Shown in pieces: positions 1 to 9,204 of a DNA stretch of 64,000 nt. The translations under genes and the position numbers were made by a program. Under the pieces are notes generated by a model that saw only the letters and a list, made by a program, of their open reading frames with translations, did no database searches and was not told where the DNA came from. Where the stretch lies: assembly GCA_965237765.1 (NCBI GenBank), contig OZ250157.1, forward strand, positions 1,364,001-1,428,000, written 5' to 3'. This DNA is from WTGJ01 sp965237765. GTDB taxonomy: Bacteria > Chloroflexota > Anaerolineae > Aggregatilineales > Phototrophicaceae. Position 1 is the first letter of the stretch; every line of letters starts with the position of its first letter.

Positions 1-169
1 GTGTGCTGCCATAGCTCTCGGCCGAGCTGCGCAGCCGCGGGGCGACGACGGCGGTAGCGATGCCGCGCGCCTGCAGGTGATCCAGCAGGAGGCAGAGGAC
101 GGTGACGATGCCATCGCGCTTGGGGAGGAAGGTATCGGTGAAGAAGGCGATGCGTGGATGAGCGGACAT
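1..169 (-). CDS. Glycosyltransferase family 4, N-terminal fragment
   Basis: The gene starts at an ATG on the minus strand (base 169) and runs off the left edge, so only about 56 residues are visible. They read MSAHPRIAFFTDTFLPKRDG and continue with an IVTVLCLLLDHLQARGI-like helix and an AVVAPRLRSS stretch. This is the usual first beta-strand, substrate loop and helix of GT-B fold, family 4 glycosyltransferases such as mannosyl- or glucosyltransferases of lipids. It is divergent from the peptidase gene at 297, with a 127-base shared upstream region. Donor and acceptor cannot be told from this fragment. Confidence 0.75.
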   Translation of the reverse strand, partial: MSAHPRIAFFTDTFLPKRDGIVTVLCLLLDHLQARGIATAVVAPRLRSSAESYGST

Positions 170-296
170 GGGGGGAGGGTAGCGCAAATGGGGGAAGGGG
201 TGGGGGCGACCATTTTCCTGCTGAAAACGATCTCCAATTCGCCCAATCCCTCGCACCGCGCTAATATCTCCCGCAAAACGAGCGGAGAAAGACACC

Positions 297-2312
297 ATGT
301 CCGAGTTGCGACCGATCCAACCCGAAGATCTGTTTCGGCATTCCTTTTTGCAAAGCGGCGACCTCTCATCTGATGGCCGCTGGCTCGTCTATGCCGCCAC
401 CTCATACGATGCCGAGAACGATGCCGATACCGCCGCCATCTGGCTGCAAGATACCGACAGCGGCGCGGAGCGCCAACTGACCAGCGGCCTGGCCTACGAT
501 AACGAACCAGCCTTTTCGCCGGATGGCCAGACGATCGCCTTCACTTCTACCCGCAGCGACACGAAGCAACTCTATGCGATCGCCCGCGATGGCGGCGAGG
601 CACGCCAACTAACCGACCTGGCGCAGGGCGTGGGCAGCGGCCCGGTCTGGTCGCCGGATGGCCAGACGATCGCTTTCACCGCCGGCCCGGATCATGGCGA
701 TGAGCCGCCGGACCTGGATAACAAACCCTACCGCGTCACCCGGCCCGTCTATCGCTTCGACGCGATCGGTTATGTGGACCCGGTCGCCCAGGATGTGTTC
801 ATCATCGCGGCGGATGGCAGCGGTGAGCGGGCAGCTGCGCAGCCTAAGCGCCTCACCAGCGACTCGTCGATGAATTCGGCGCTGCGCTGGTCGCCCGATG
901 GCCAGTCGATCCTCTACCAGGCGCATTTTGAGGGCGGCATGTGGCACCGTTTCGGCTTCGCCGGCCTGCGCATCGTCAACTTGGCGGGCGAAACGCGCAC
1001 CCTGCTGAGTGATTGGGGCGTGATTTCGCTGGCGGATTGGCTGCCTTCGGGCGAGGGGCTCGCCTTCGTCGGTACCACCGAAGACGTGGATCTCGGCACC
1101 AACTCCGACCTCTGGACGATCAGTCTGGCCGAGGGCGCCGAGCCGGAGAATCGCAGCGCCTCGCTGACCGGGAACGTTGGCGGCGGCTTGCAACCGGATT
1201 TCCCGAGTAAGTTGCTCTGGGAAGGCGGCATGCAGGTGGATGCCAGCGGCGAAGTGGCTTACGTGCAAGTGCAAGACCGCGGCGCGGTGCAGCTATACCG
1301 CATCGCCCTCACCGGCGCGGAGGATTGCCAGGCGATCACCGCGGGCGAGCGTTCCTGCTATATCCTCGGGCAGAGTGCGGCGGCCGGACGGTTGCTCTTC
1401 TCCAGTAGCACCATCCACCGGCCGCCGGAACTGTGCAGTTGTGATACCGAAGGCGGCGACGAACGCCAGCACTCGCACCTGTATGATGATTTCTACGGCG
1501 GCATCGCCCAGGGCGGGGTGCGGCATTTGCAATTCAACGGGACGGATGGCGAGCCGGTCGAGGGCTGGCTGCTGCTGCCGCCGGAAGGTGAGCCACCCTA
1601 TCCGATGGTGATGTACATCCATGGCGGGCCGCACGGCGCCTTCGGCCATATGTACCACTTCGATATGCAAATGTTGGCCGGCGCCGGCTACGCGGTGCTG
1701 CTCGTCAACCACCGCGCCAGCAGCGGCTATGGCGACGAGTTCGGCACGGCGATCAAGGGCGCTTGGGGCGTTCTGGACTATGGCGATTTGATGGCCGGCG
1801 TCGATAAGGCGATCGAGCAGGGGCTGGTCGACCCGGATCGCATGGGCGTCTGCGGCTTATCGGGCGGCGGCAATCTGAGCAGCTGGACCGTCGGGCAGAC
1901 GGATCGCTTCAAGGCGGCCGTGCCGGAGAACCCGGTAACCAACTGGCTCAGCTTCTATGGCGTCTCCGATATCGGCACCTATTTCTCCGTCGAGGAGTTG
2001 GGCGGCACGCCCTGGGAGATCCCGGAGGTCTACCGGGCTTGCTCGCCGATCACCCACGCGCACAAATGCACGACGCCGACGCTGCTGGTGCAATGCGAGC
2101 ACGACTGGCGCTGCCCGGCCGAGCAGAGCGAGCAGTTCTACGCGGTCTTGAAGGCGGTCGGCTGCCCGGTGGAGATGCTGCGGATCCCGCGCGCCTCCCA
2201 CGCCGGCGCCATCAACGAGAAACCAGCGATGCGCCGCGCCCAGAACGACGCCCTGCTGGATTGGATGAACCACTGGGTGCTGGGCAAGCCGCGGCGGGGG
2301 GATATTGTGTAA
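297..2312 (+). CDS. S9 family peptidase (acylaminoacyl-/prolyl oligopeptidase type)
   Basis: A 671-residue serine peptidase that cleaves short peptides, probably in the cytoplasm since no signal peptide is seen. The first 400 residues hold TolB/WD40-like propeller repeats (blades with SPDGQTIAF and SPDGQSILY). The C-terminal 250 residues are an alpha/beta hydrolase. The catalytic triad is visible: Ser522 in GLSGGG, Asp603 in CEHDW and His635 in RASHAG, preceded by the oxyanion motif HGGPHGAF. The length fits the S9C family. The ATG at 297 follows a GGAG motif. It is divergently transcribed from the glycosyltransferase. It could be a dipeptidyl peptidase rather than an acylaminoacyl peptidase. 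Confidence 0.93.
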   Translation: MSELRPIQPEDLFRHSFLQSGDLSSDGRWLVYAATSYDAENDADTAAIWLQDTDSGAERQLTSGLAYDNEPAFSPDGQTIAFTSTRSDTKQLYAIARDGGEARQLTDLAQGVGSGPVWSPDGQTIAFTAGPDHGDEPPDLDNKPYRVTRPVYRFDAIGYVDPVAQDVFIIAADGSGERAAAQPKRLTSDSSMNSALRWSPDGQSILYQAHFEGGMWHRFGFAGLRIVNLAGETRTLLSDWGVISLADWLPSGEGLAFVGTTEDVDLGTNSDLWTISLAEGAEPENRSASLTGNVGGGLQPDFPSKLLWEGGMQVDASGEVAYVQVQDRGAVQLYRIALTGAEDCQAITAGERSCYILGQSAAAGRLLFSSSTIHRPPELCSCDTEGGDERQHSHLYDDFYGGIAQGGVRHLQFNGTDGEPVEGWLLLPPEGEPPYPMVMYIHGGPHGAFGHMYHFDMQMLAGAGYAVLLVNHRASSGYGDEFGTAIKGAWGVLDYGDLMAGVDKAIEQGLVDPDRMGVCGLSGGGNLSSWTVGQTDRFKAAVPENPVTNWLSFYGVSDIGTYFSVEELGGTPWEIPEVYRACSPITHAHKCTTPTLLVQCEHDWRCPAEQSEQFYAVLKAVGCPVEMLRIPRASHAGAINEKPAMRRAQNDALLDWMNHWVLGKPRRGDIV

Positions 2313-2539
2313 CTGGGTTACCCGATTACTCACCTCCTGGCCCCCAGATGAATAGGGATGTCGATGAGTGGCATGCCTATTTTTAATGAGTGGTTCAGGG
2401 ACGGTATAGTATGCGGAACTCTAGATCCATGGCATCAGATGAAGGTGCTGGTGCACGGTTGCAAATCCATTGAAAAAGCAGCATGAGTACGTCCGCTGAG
2501 ATTTAATTGCGGGGTAACAGTTCTGGCAGAACCAAACAT

Positions 2540-3921
2540 CATGCAACCCATGTTTGGATCATGACAATTTACCAGTTTTACGCTGGGTATTAACTCCAGT
2601 GTATCGCTCCTGATTTATCTCGACCCTCCATTCAACAGCAATCGAGATCACGAAGCACCAATCGGCTCGAGGAAGCGATGATAGCGTTCAAGGATATCCT
2701 GGACGCTCAATGAGTAGATTTGCACGAACATGGCGAACTTGCCGACAGGCATGAGGTGCATACAAATTGAGCTGATACGGCACGTGTTCAATCGCACGGT
2801 AAAAGAATGAGCTATCTGATTATGATGTAGTACGCCTACTTGAAATGCACAGGATTTTGAAACCAACAGGACAATTTACCTACATTGAAAAGACAAGCAT
2901 ATGAGTCACTATTTGAAGTTGCTCATGGATGCCATTTTCGACCAATCCAATTTTCGAAGTCTGAGGTGATCTGGCAAAGAGCGGAAAAACGAGCCAAGGG
3001 AGCCAACACTCCCTCGAAGACCTTTGGGGTTGATACAGACTCGATATTCTTTTAAGCCAAATCATGTCCCGGCCATAAAATGCGGAACCCGTATAGGAAG
3101 CTTACCGAAGAAGAGGAACTAGAAAAGGGCCCTGAAGTAGACAGTCGAGGTATTACAAGACCTATGTGCCGATTTTCTGTGCGCCTTCTATGGCAAGAAC
3201 GCCCAATCTGTGTTATGAATACAAAGGGGTTCGCAGATTTGCATCCCGGTTGGCTGGCGGGTAGAAAAGAAAAAGCTAATTGAGATGGAAGCGTGGTGAA
3301 ATTTGGAGGGAAGGCGTTACGTCTAAGCGCAAATCATACCTAGCTAATTACAAGGGGATGCCCGTTTTGGTCCTTGTCGCTAGGTATTGCCTAATGTCTG
3401 GCAAAAAACGCATTCATGTTACCGAGAAACCTCTCAAGTTGTATGGAACGCATCATTTTAGCGTCCAGTGATGAGGGCGACCTGGTATTCGACCCATTTT
3501 GCAGAGGTGCGCCACTGCGCTTGTTGCGGCAGATATAAACCGTCGCAGGTGGGCGGGCTGCGATATAGCGCAAAAGCGGCTACACTCGTCAACAAGCGTA
3601 TACGCGAAGAACAAAAACCTATGTTCGCCGGCTGCAACGTGATACATGATATACCCCGCCGCACAGACTTAGAAAGTTACCAAACTATCGAACATATAAA
3701 ACGCACTTTACGGCAAGCAAGAGGGTATATGCAATGGTTGCGGCGTTTTGTTCCCGTTTAAGATATTTCAAGTAGACCATATGACGCCACAATCAAGGGG
3801 TGGCACAGACCATGTTGAAAACTTGCAGTTGCTTTGCCCACCTTGCAATCACAGTAAGGGTGGGAAGACAATGGAGAATGGCGAGCTAGTTGATTCAGGG
3901 GTTGCTAATGGAAGTGGGTAA
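2540..3921 (+). pseudogene. Decayed site-specific DNA methyltransferase with C-terminal HNH domain
   Basis: No long ORF exists here, but reading all three plus frames recovers a DNA methyltransferase in order. Seen are a DNLPVLR stretch (about 2560), the catalytic motif IYLDPPFNSNRD (about 2617), an RILKPTG/YLKLLMDAIF stretch (about 2850-2940), a GPEVDSRGRYYKTY stretch (about 3130), TEKPLKLYERII (about 3420), the AdoMet-binding motif DEGDLVFDPFC then ATALVAADINRRRWAGCDIA (3467-3570), and DIPRRTDL. It ends in an HNH-like zinc nuclease part with CNGCG, VDHMTPQSRGGTDH and LCPPCNHSKGG (3740-3880). At least five frame changes and several stops separate the pieces. The order matches known methyltransferase-HNH fusions. 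The gene is dead; the upstream limit is uncertain. Base composition is more AT-rich than the neighbours, suggesting acquired DNA. Confidence 0.8.
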
Positions 3922-4081
3922 AGATAGTTTCAAGAAGTCCAAGCCCAAGCGTTCGGTAGGTCGCCCACTGGAACTCGTCCTCCGCATCAACGATACGCCT
4001 GAAAATATCGCCTGCTCTTTATTCAGTTACGCAGATAGAAAGTGTAATCGGGTTGTGGCACTTTTGCATATAATTCCCTAA
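3908..4081 (+). CDS. Small basic protein with AT-hook-like motif, possibly a remnant
   Basis: A 57-codon ORF that overlaps the end of the decayed methyltransferase in another frame. It begins MEVGKDSFKKSKPKRSVGRP and continues with a LELVLRINDTPENIACSLF segment. KRSVGRP is an AT-hook-like DNA-contact motif, and the DTPENIA helix looks like a real protein. The last 15 residues look random, so the gene may be truncated by a frameshift. From its position it was probably a partner of the methyltransferase. Function is unknown. Confidence 0.4.
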   Translation: MEVGKDSFKKSKPKRSVGRPLELVLRINDTPENIACSLFSYADRKCNRVVALLHIIP

Positions 4082-4272
4082 ATATAACATTGTGTAACAT
4101 GATACCAATTGCTGCCTTCGGACAACCGAAATATATTAACCCTCTTCCAAATGGACTTCGCAGGGCACTTTGATCCTGAATTCGATGTGACCGATTCTCA
4201 TGATCGCGATTCTCCCAGCCATGCTGGCTGAAAACTATACAACATAGTATCAAATTCGGGTGGTACGGTCAG

Positions 4273-7269
4273 TTACCCCCTTAACACCGGCCGCACCTCC
4301 AGCCACCCCTCCTCATTCGCCGCCGCAATCGCCTCCTCCGCGCCGAGGATGACGACACTGCCTGCTTCGCGCGCGCGCTCCAACACTTCGGCGAAAGCGC
4401 GGATGTCGGCGGCCGTGGTGGCCAGCACCTCATCGCGCAGTTGTTGGCGCGGCGCCGCGGCATCGCCGGTCAGTTCGCGCGCCAGCGCCGTGAAACCCTT
4501 GGCGTCGGGCAGCTGGTAGTCGTCGATCTGGCCGATGACGCCGATGATATAACGGGTCACGTCGTCCTCGCTCAGCTGTAAATCGCGCAGGTAGGCGGCC
4601 GCGCCATCGTAGGCGGCGAGCGTCTGCTCGATGTGCGGGTCGCGGTAGCTGAGGTAGCTGAGCGTGCCGGAGCGGCGGTCGAAGGCGCAGAAGCCGCCAT
4701 AGGCGCCGCCACGCACGCGGATGCGATCCCACAAATAATCGGTGCGCAGCAGGTGCAGCGCGACCAGATCGGAGCCGCGCAGCTCATGCCCGAGCTCGTA
4801 GAGGTTGGCGGCCTTGCCGACGTAATTGACCTGGGCGGGCAGGGTGAGCGCTTCGTGGCGTGGCCCCAGGTCAGGTTGCCATTCGTGTGGCGGGTCATCG
4901 CGCGCCGGCAGGTCAGTCACGAGATCGCGCAGCGGCCCTTCCAGCTCGGGCCAGGCGCTGGCGTCGGTCGTCACGTTGAGCACCAGGCCAGCGCCGCGGC
5001 CGATGAGGCGCTCGCGCAGGCCCTGCAAGCGGGTGACGATGGCCGGCCAATCTTCATCCAGTGTCTCGCTCAGGCTCTGTAGAGCGAAAAGGTACTCGAG
5101 GCCACCGAGTTGCTCGGCGGCCCAATCGGCCGTGCCATATTGCGCTTTCAGGCGGGAGTTGATGACCTGGTGGCCAGCGGGGATGAGCGAGGCTTCTTTG
5201 CCGCCTTTTTGCTCCAGGAGCAGTTGGCGGAAGCGATCGCGGTCGTCGAATTGGGTGGTGAGCAGGATATCGCGGAAAATTTCGCACAACTCCGGTATGC
5301 GCTGGGGGGTGGCCTTGCCACGGATGACGAGCCAGGCCGCCGGCGCGTCGTCATCGAGCCGGCCCGCCGTGAAGGGGTGGATGTGGATGCCGCCGGTGTA
5401 CTGGCCGATGCGCTGCGAAAGGCGCACGTAATCCTCGCGCGCGGTGCCCATGCCGAGCATCGCGCGGCTCAGCAGGGAGACCCAGGGCAAATCCTCGGCG
5501 GGCAGGCGGCGCAGATCGAAAGCCAGATCCACATAGGCGATGCCATTCGTCGGCAATTCGTGCAGCAGGACGCGCGTGCCGGCACTTCGCGGCCGTAAGA
5601 CGCGCGTGCCGGCACTTCGCGGCCGTAAGACGCGCGCTCCTTCCCAATCCAGCGGCACGCTGGGGATTATGCGGTTGCGCTTTTCCAGGTCATCACGACC
5701 GAGGGTGGGGATGGTGGCGAGCGCTTCGGGCGTATCGGGCGTGTCCTGCCATTCGCGGAGTTGGCGGGCCGTTTCGCGAGCGACCTGGCGCGCGGATTCG
5801 TCCATGGCGGCGGTGGCAGCGGCGAGGCGTTCGGCTTCGGCGGCGGCTAGCTCCTCTTTGACGGCGGCATCCGGCAGCATAATGACGGCGCTGCGGTGCG
5901 TGTTATCCAGCAGGCGCTCGCGGATGAGGCGCTCGAAATAGCCCGGCTGCGCGGCGTCTTTCTGGATGGCGGCCAGTGGCTCGGCGAAGGACAGCGCGGC
6001 CAGCGGGTCGCCGCCGTAGTGCCAGGTGGAAGTGGCCGCCAGCATATAAGCCAGGCCGCGCGGGAAACCACCGGTATTGGCCTCCCGCAGGTTGAATTCG
6101 ATCGTGTTCAAGGCGGCGGCGACCGTTTTCGGGTCGATGCCTTCGTCGGCCAGGCGTTGCAGCGTTTCCAGAATCAGTGGTTCGACCTTCTCCGCATTTT
6201 CGTCAGCCACACCTTTGAGGCCGACCGAATAGCTGAACTGACGCGCGTTGGCATCGAAGCCGCCGCCGCTCACATCCTCACCCAGGCCGGATTGCATCAG
6301 GGCGACGCGCAACGGCGCGGCGGCCGAGCCGGTCAAAATATGGGCGAGGATGCTGTAATCGAGCTGCGCGCGTGCCGTTTCAGCGCCACCGAAGCCGAAG
6401 GGGGCATCCCCTTCCGTGGGCAGCAGCCAGTTGACGCGGACGTAGCCGCTGCCGGGCGCGCCATCGTAACGGTGTTCGTGCGTGATGGGCGCGGCGAAAG
6501 GCGGCTGCGGAGCGATTTCGCGCGAAATGTCGGGAGCCGCGCGGGTGATATCGGCCAGGAAAGCATCCACCAGGCGCAGGCGCTCTTCGGGGTCGTCATC
6601 ACCGTAGAAATAGAATTGCGCGTTGGCGGGGTGGTAGTGGCGCTCGTGGAAGGCGCGGAATTGGGCGTAGGTGAGCTGAGGGATGACGGCCGGATCGCCG
6701 CCGGCGTCGTGGTGGTAAATCGTATCCGGGAAGAGCGAGCGCTGGACGTAACGACCGATGAGCGAGCCCGGCGAGGAATAGGCGCCTTTCATCTCGTTAT
6801 AGACGACGCCGCCGAAGCGAAAGCCGCCGTCTTCGGTCGGCGCGTAATGCCAGCCTTCCTGGGCCAAGACGCGCTCGCTGATGTTGGGGAAGAAGACGGC
6901 ATCCAGGTAGACATCGACCAGGTTGTAGAAATCCTGCAGGTTCTGGCTGGCGACCGGGTAGACGGTGATATCCGAGCCGGTGAAGGCGTTCAGAAAGGTA
7001 TTCAGCGAGCCCTTGAGCAGCTCGACGAAAGGCTCCTTAATCGGGTATTTGCGGGAGCCGTTGAGTACGCAATGTTCGAGGATATGCGGCAGGCCGGTGG
7101 AATCCGCCGGCGGCGTGAAGAAGCTGACGCCGAAGCACTTGTTGGTATCGGCGTTCGATAGCGAGAGCAACTCGGCGCCGGTGCGGGTATGGCGGAAGCG
7201 GCGCGCGCGGCTGTTGATTTCGGGAATTTCGCGCTCTTCGATGAGCGCGAAGCCGTGCGTGGTTGTCAT
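4273..7269 (-). CDS. M16C metallopeptidase, presequence protease (PreP/Cym1) type
   Basis: A 998-residue zinc peptidase of the insulinase superfamily that degrades free peptides inside a two-half chamber. The inverted zinc motif HxxEH is present as PHILEHCVLNGS near residue 65, with the downstream glutamate in VVYNEMKGAYSSP. Four M16 repeats fill the expected length for PreP. The start chosen is ATG 7269 (MTTTHGFALIEE), preceded by AGAGGAAA; an in-frame ATG 45 bases further upstream lacks a good ribosome site. Near residues 548-567 a ten-residue unit (RPRSAGTRVL) occurs twice, from a 30-base tandem duplication. It is divergent from the oxidoreductase at 7386. Confidence 0.93.
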   Translation of the reverse strand: MTTTHGFALIEEREIPEINSRARRFRHTRTGAELLSLSNADTNKCFGVSFFTPPADSTGLPHILEHCVLNGSRKYPIKEPFVELLKGSLNTFLNAFTGSDITVYPVASQNLQDFYNLVDVYLDAVFFPNISERVLAQEGWHYAPTEDGGFRFGGVVYNEMKGAYSSPGSLIGRYVQRSLFPDTIYHHDAGGDPAVIPQLTYAQFRAFHERHYHPANAQFYFYGDDDPEERLRLVDAFLADITRAAPDISREIAPQPPFAAPITHEHRYDGAPGSGYVRVNWLLPTEGDAPFGFGGAETARAQLDYSILAHILTGSAAAPLRVALMQSGLGEDVSGGGFDANARQFSYSVGLKGVADENAEKVEPLILETLQRLADEGIDPKTVAAALNTIEFNLREANTGGFPRGLAYMLAATSTWHYGGDPLAALSFAEPLAAIQKDAAQPGYFERLIRERLLDNTHRSAVIMLPDAAVKEELAAAEAERLAAATAAMDESARQVARETARQLREWQDTPDTPEALATIPTLGRDDLEKRNRIIPSVPLDWEGARVLRPRSAGTRVLRPRSAGTRVLLHELPTNGIAYVDLAFDLRRLPAEDLPWVSLLSRAMLGMGTAREDYVRLSQRIGQYTGGIHIHPFTAGRLDDDAPAAWLVIRGKATPQRIPELCEIFRDILLTTQFDDRDRFRQLLLEQKGGKEASLIPAGHQVINSRLKAQYGTADWAAEQLGGLEYLFALQSLSETLDEDWPAIVTRLQGLRERLIGRGAGLVLNVTTDASAWPELEGPLRDLVTDLPARDDPPHEWQPDLGPRHEALTLPAQVNYVGKAANLYELGHELRGSDLVALHLLRTDYLWDRIRVRGGAYGGFCAFDRRSGTLSYLSYRDPHIEQTLAAYDGAAAYLRDLQLSEDDVTRYIIGVIGQIDDYQLPDAKGFTALARELTGDAAAPRQQLRDEVLATTAADIRAFAEVLERAREAGSVVILGAEEAIAAANEEGWLEVRPVLRG
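5569..5628. repeat. Perfect 30-base tandem duplication inside the M16C gene
   Basis: Two identical adjacent 30-base units at 5569-5598 and 5599-5628. Each holds the ten-base palindrome GTGCCGGCAC. The insertion keeps frame and adds the duplicated peptide RPRSAGTRVL between the two halves of the peptidase. A partial third unit (GACGCGCG) follows. Confidence 0.9.
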
Positions 7270-7385
7270 GGGTGATTTCCTCTGGCGCGTTGGGGAAGGG
7301 CGATTGTAATGCAAATGGCGCGCGCGGGTAATGGCGGGGCGCGTTATAATCGGCGACTGTTGTTGGCGAAGAATATGGAGCAGCC

Positions 7386-8462
7386 ATGAAGGGGCGTACC
7401 CGTCAGCCGCGCGTTCGTGCGCCGCTCGTTCGAGCGGCCATCATCGGCGCCGGCGGCATGGCGCAGTATGCACATATACCCAGAATCCTGGAGCAGCAGG
7501 ATACGACGGAAGTGTGCTTCCTGTGCGAGCCCAATGCCGCCAATTACGAAACCAGCGCCCAGCTCTTTGTGGACGCCGGCCTGCCGGTGCCACCCAACGA
7601 GCCGGATCTCGAAAAGCTGCTCGCCGACCATAGCGAAGCGCTGGATGCCGTTTTCATCGTTACTCCGCACAACCTGCATTTCCTGCAGGCGGAGCTTTGC
7701 CTGCGCGCCGGGCTGGATGTGCTGCTGGAGAAGCCGATGGTGTTGGGTGTAGCGGAGGCCGAAGCGCTGATCCGCGCGCGTGACGAGACGGGGCGCCTGC
7801 TCGTCGTCGCCTTCAATGGCAGCCTCTCGCCCCATATCCGCGAGGCGCGGGCGCGCATCGAGCGCGGCGAACTGGGAGAGTTGCGTTCGATATCCGCCAC
7901 CGTCTGGCAGAATTGGGACCGCTACACGGACGGTACCTGGCGGCAGGTGCCGGAGATCAGCGGTGGTGGCTTCCTGTTCGATACGGGCGCACATATGCTG
8001 AATACGGTGGCGGTCCTCATTGACGAGGAATTCACGAGCCTGTGCGCCTGGCTGGAGAGCGACGGCCACCCGGTCGAAATGCGCAGTGCCATCAGCGCGC
8101 GCACTGCTTCCGGCCTGCTGGTCAGCATGAACGGCTGCGGCACTACGGTGGGCATTGGTTCGGAGATTTTTGTGTTCGGGACGCGCGGCATCCTGCGCAC
8201 CGGCGCCTGGGGCCGGCGGCTGGCGGTGGCCCGGTTGGGCAGTGTCTTCGAACCTAAAGCTCCCGATTATGATGATGGAAGCCTGCGGGAAGTGCGTCTG
8301 CCGCCGCACCTGGGCGTCTGGCAGCAGTTCTTGGCGATTCGCCGCGGGGAGCTGGAAAACAGCAGCCCACCGGAGCTGGGTTTGCGCGTGGCGCGCCTGT
8401 ATGCGGCGATCCTGGAATCCGCCGCGCAGAACGGCGCCCCCGTTCGTATGGATACCGCTTGA
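7386..8462 (+). CDS. Gfo/Idh/MocA family oxidoreductase
   Basis: A 358-residue NAD(P)-dependent sugar or cyclitol dehydrogenase. The N-terminal Rossmann fold starts with VRAAIIGAGGMAQYAHIP (about residues 15-32). The family motif EKPM follows at about residue 117, in the position that supplies the catalytic lysine. The C-terminal half has the usual beta-sheet domain with GGGFLFDTGAHMLNTV, holding the conserved Asp and His. The ATG follows a GGAG in ATATGGAGCAGCC. It is followed after 15 bases by the ThuA gene, a common pairing in sugar catabolism. The substrate is unknown. Confidence 0.92.
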   Translation: MKGRTRQPRVRAPLVRAAIIGAGGMAQYAHIPRILEQQDTTEVCFLCEPNAANYETSAQLFVDAGLPVPPNEPDLEKLLADHSEALDAVFIVTPHNLHFLQAELCLRAGLDVLLEKPMVLGVAEAEALIRARDETGRLLVVAFNGSLSPHIREARARIERGELGELRSISATVWQNWDRYTDGTWRQVPEISGGGFLFDTGAHMLNTVAVLIDEEFTSLCAWLESDGHPVEMRSAISARTASGLLVSMNGCGTTVGIGSEIFVFGTRGILRTGAWGRRLAVARLGSVFEPKAPDYDDGSLREVRLPPHLGVWQQFLAIRRGELENSSPPELGLRVARLYAAILESAAQNGAPVRMDTA

Positions 8463-8477
8463 AGAGGAGCAGAGCCC

Positions 8478-9200
8478 ATGGCCACGTTGCGCGTCACCGT
8501 CTGGAGTGAGAATCGTCACGAGCAGGATCCCACGCACGTATGTAGGCAGATTTACCCCGAAGGCATGCACGGGGCCATCGCCAACCACCTGGCGGCGCAG
8601 GATGGCTTGCAGGCCCGCACCGCCACCCTCGATGAACCGGAGCACGGCCTCAGCGACGAGGTCCTGGCCGCCACCGACGTCCTCACCTGGTGGGGGCATA
8701 TGGCGCATGAAGAAGTGGCGGACGAGGTGGTGGAGCGGGTGCAGCGGCGCGTGCTGGATGGCATGGGCCTCATCGTCCTGCATTCGGCGCATTTATCGCG
8801 CGTCTTCCGCCGCCTGATGGGCACGAGCGGCGTCCTGCGCTGGCGAGAGGTTGGCGAGCGCGAGCTGCTCTGGGTGATCGAGCCCGGCCATCCCATCGCC
8901 CGCGGCGTGGGCGAATACATCGAATTGCCGCAGACGGAAATGTATGGTGAGCGCTTTGACATCCCGAAGCCGGAGGCGACGATCTTCATCAGCAATTTCG
9001 CCGGCGGCGAAGTATTCCGCAGCGGCTGTTGCTGGCAGCGCGGGCGCGGGCGCATCTTTTACTTCCGGCCCGGGCACGAGACCTTCCCGATCTACCGGAA
9101 CGAGCAGGTGCTGCGCGTGATCACGAACGCGGTGCGCTGGGCGGCGCCCGTGAACCCGGGCCGCGATGAAGTGCGGCAAATGCCGATGGGGGAGTGGTGA
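8478..9200 (+). CDS. ThuA-like domain protein (trehalose-utilisation type)
   Basis: A 240-residue protein with the class I glutamine-amidotransferase-like fold of ThuA. Visible are MATLRVTVWSENRHEQ, the TDVLTWWGHMAHEEV strand-helix, GLIVLHSAHLSRVFRRL and the closing GRIFYFRPGHETFPIYRN. ThuA proteins go with trehalose or disaccharide 3-keto-sugar metabolism. The GAAGAGGAGCAG ribosome site lies just upstream. It sits 15 bases after the Gfo/Idh/MocA gene, so both are probably one transcript acting on the same sugar. Confidence 0.9.
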   Translation: MATLRVTVWSENRHEQDPTHVCRQIYPEGMHGAIANHLAAQDGLQARTATLDEPEHGLSDEVLAATDVLTWWGHMAHEEVADEVVERVQRRVLDGMGLIVLHSAHLSRVFRRLMGTSGVLRWREVGERELLWVIEPGHPIARGVGEYIELPQTEMYGERFDIPKPEATIFISNFAGGEVFRSGCCWQRGRGRIFYFRPGHETFPIYRNEQVLRVITNAVRWAAPVNPGRDEVRQMPMGEW

Positions 9201-9204
9201 GGAT

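Noticed and set aside
5569..5628. Considered as a CRISPR fragment
   Set aside because: Units are directly adjacent without spacers and lie in frame inside a gene. No CRISPR array was seen anywhere in the window.
5896..7161. 421-codon open frame on the plus strand inside the M16C gene
   Set aside because: Antisense to a complete peptidase with zinc motif; no family resemblance.
7344..8792. 482-codon open frame on the minus strand
   Set aside because: Antisense to the Gfo/Idh/MocA and ThuA genes; shadow composition.
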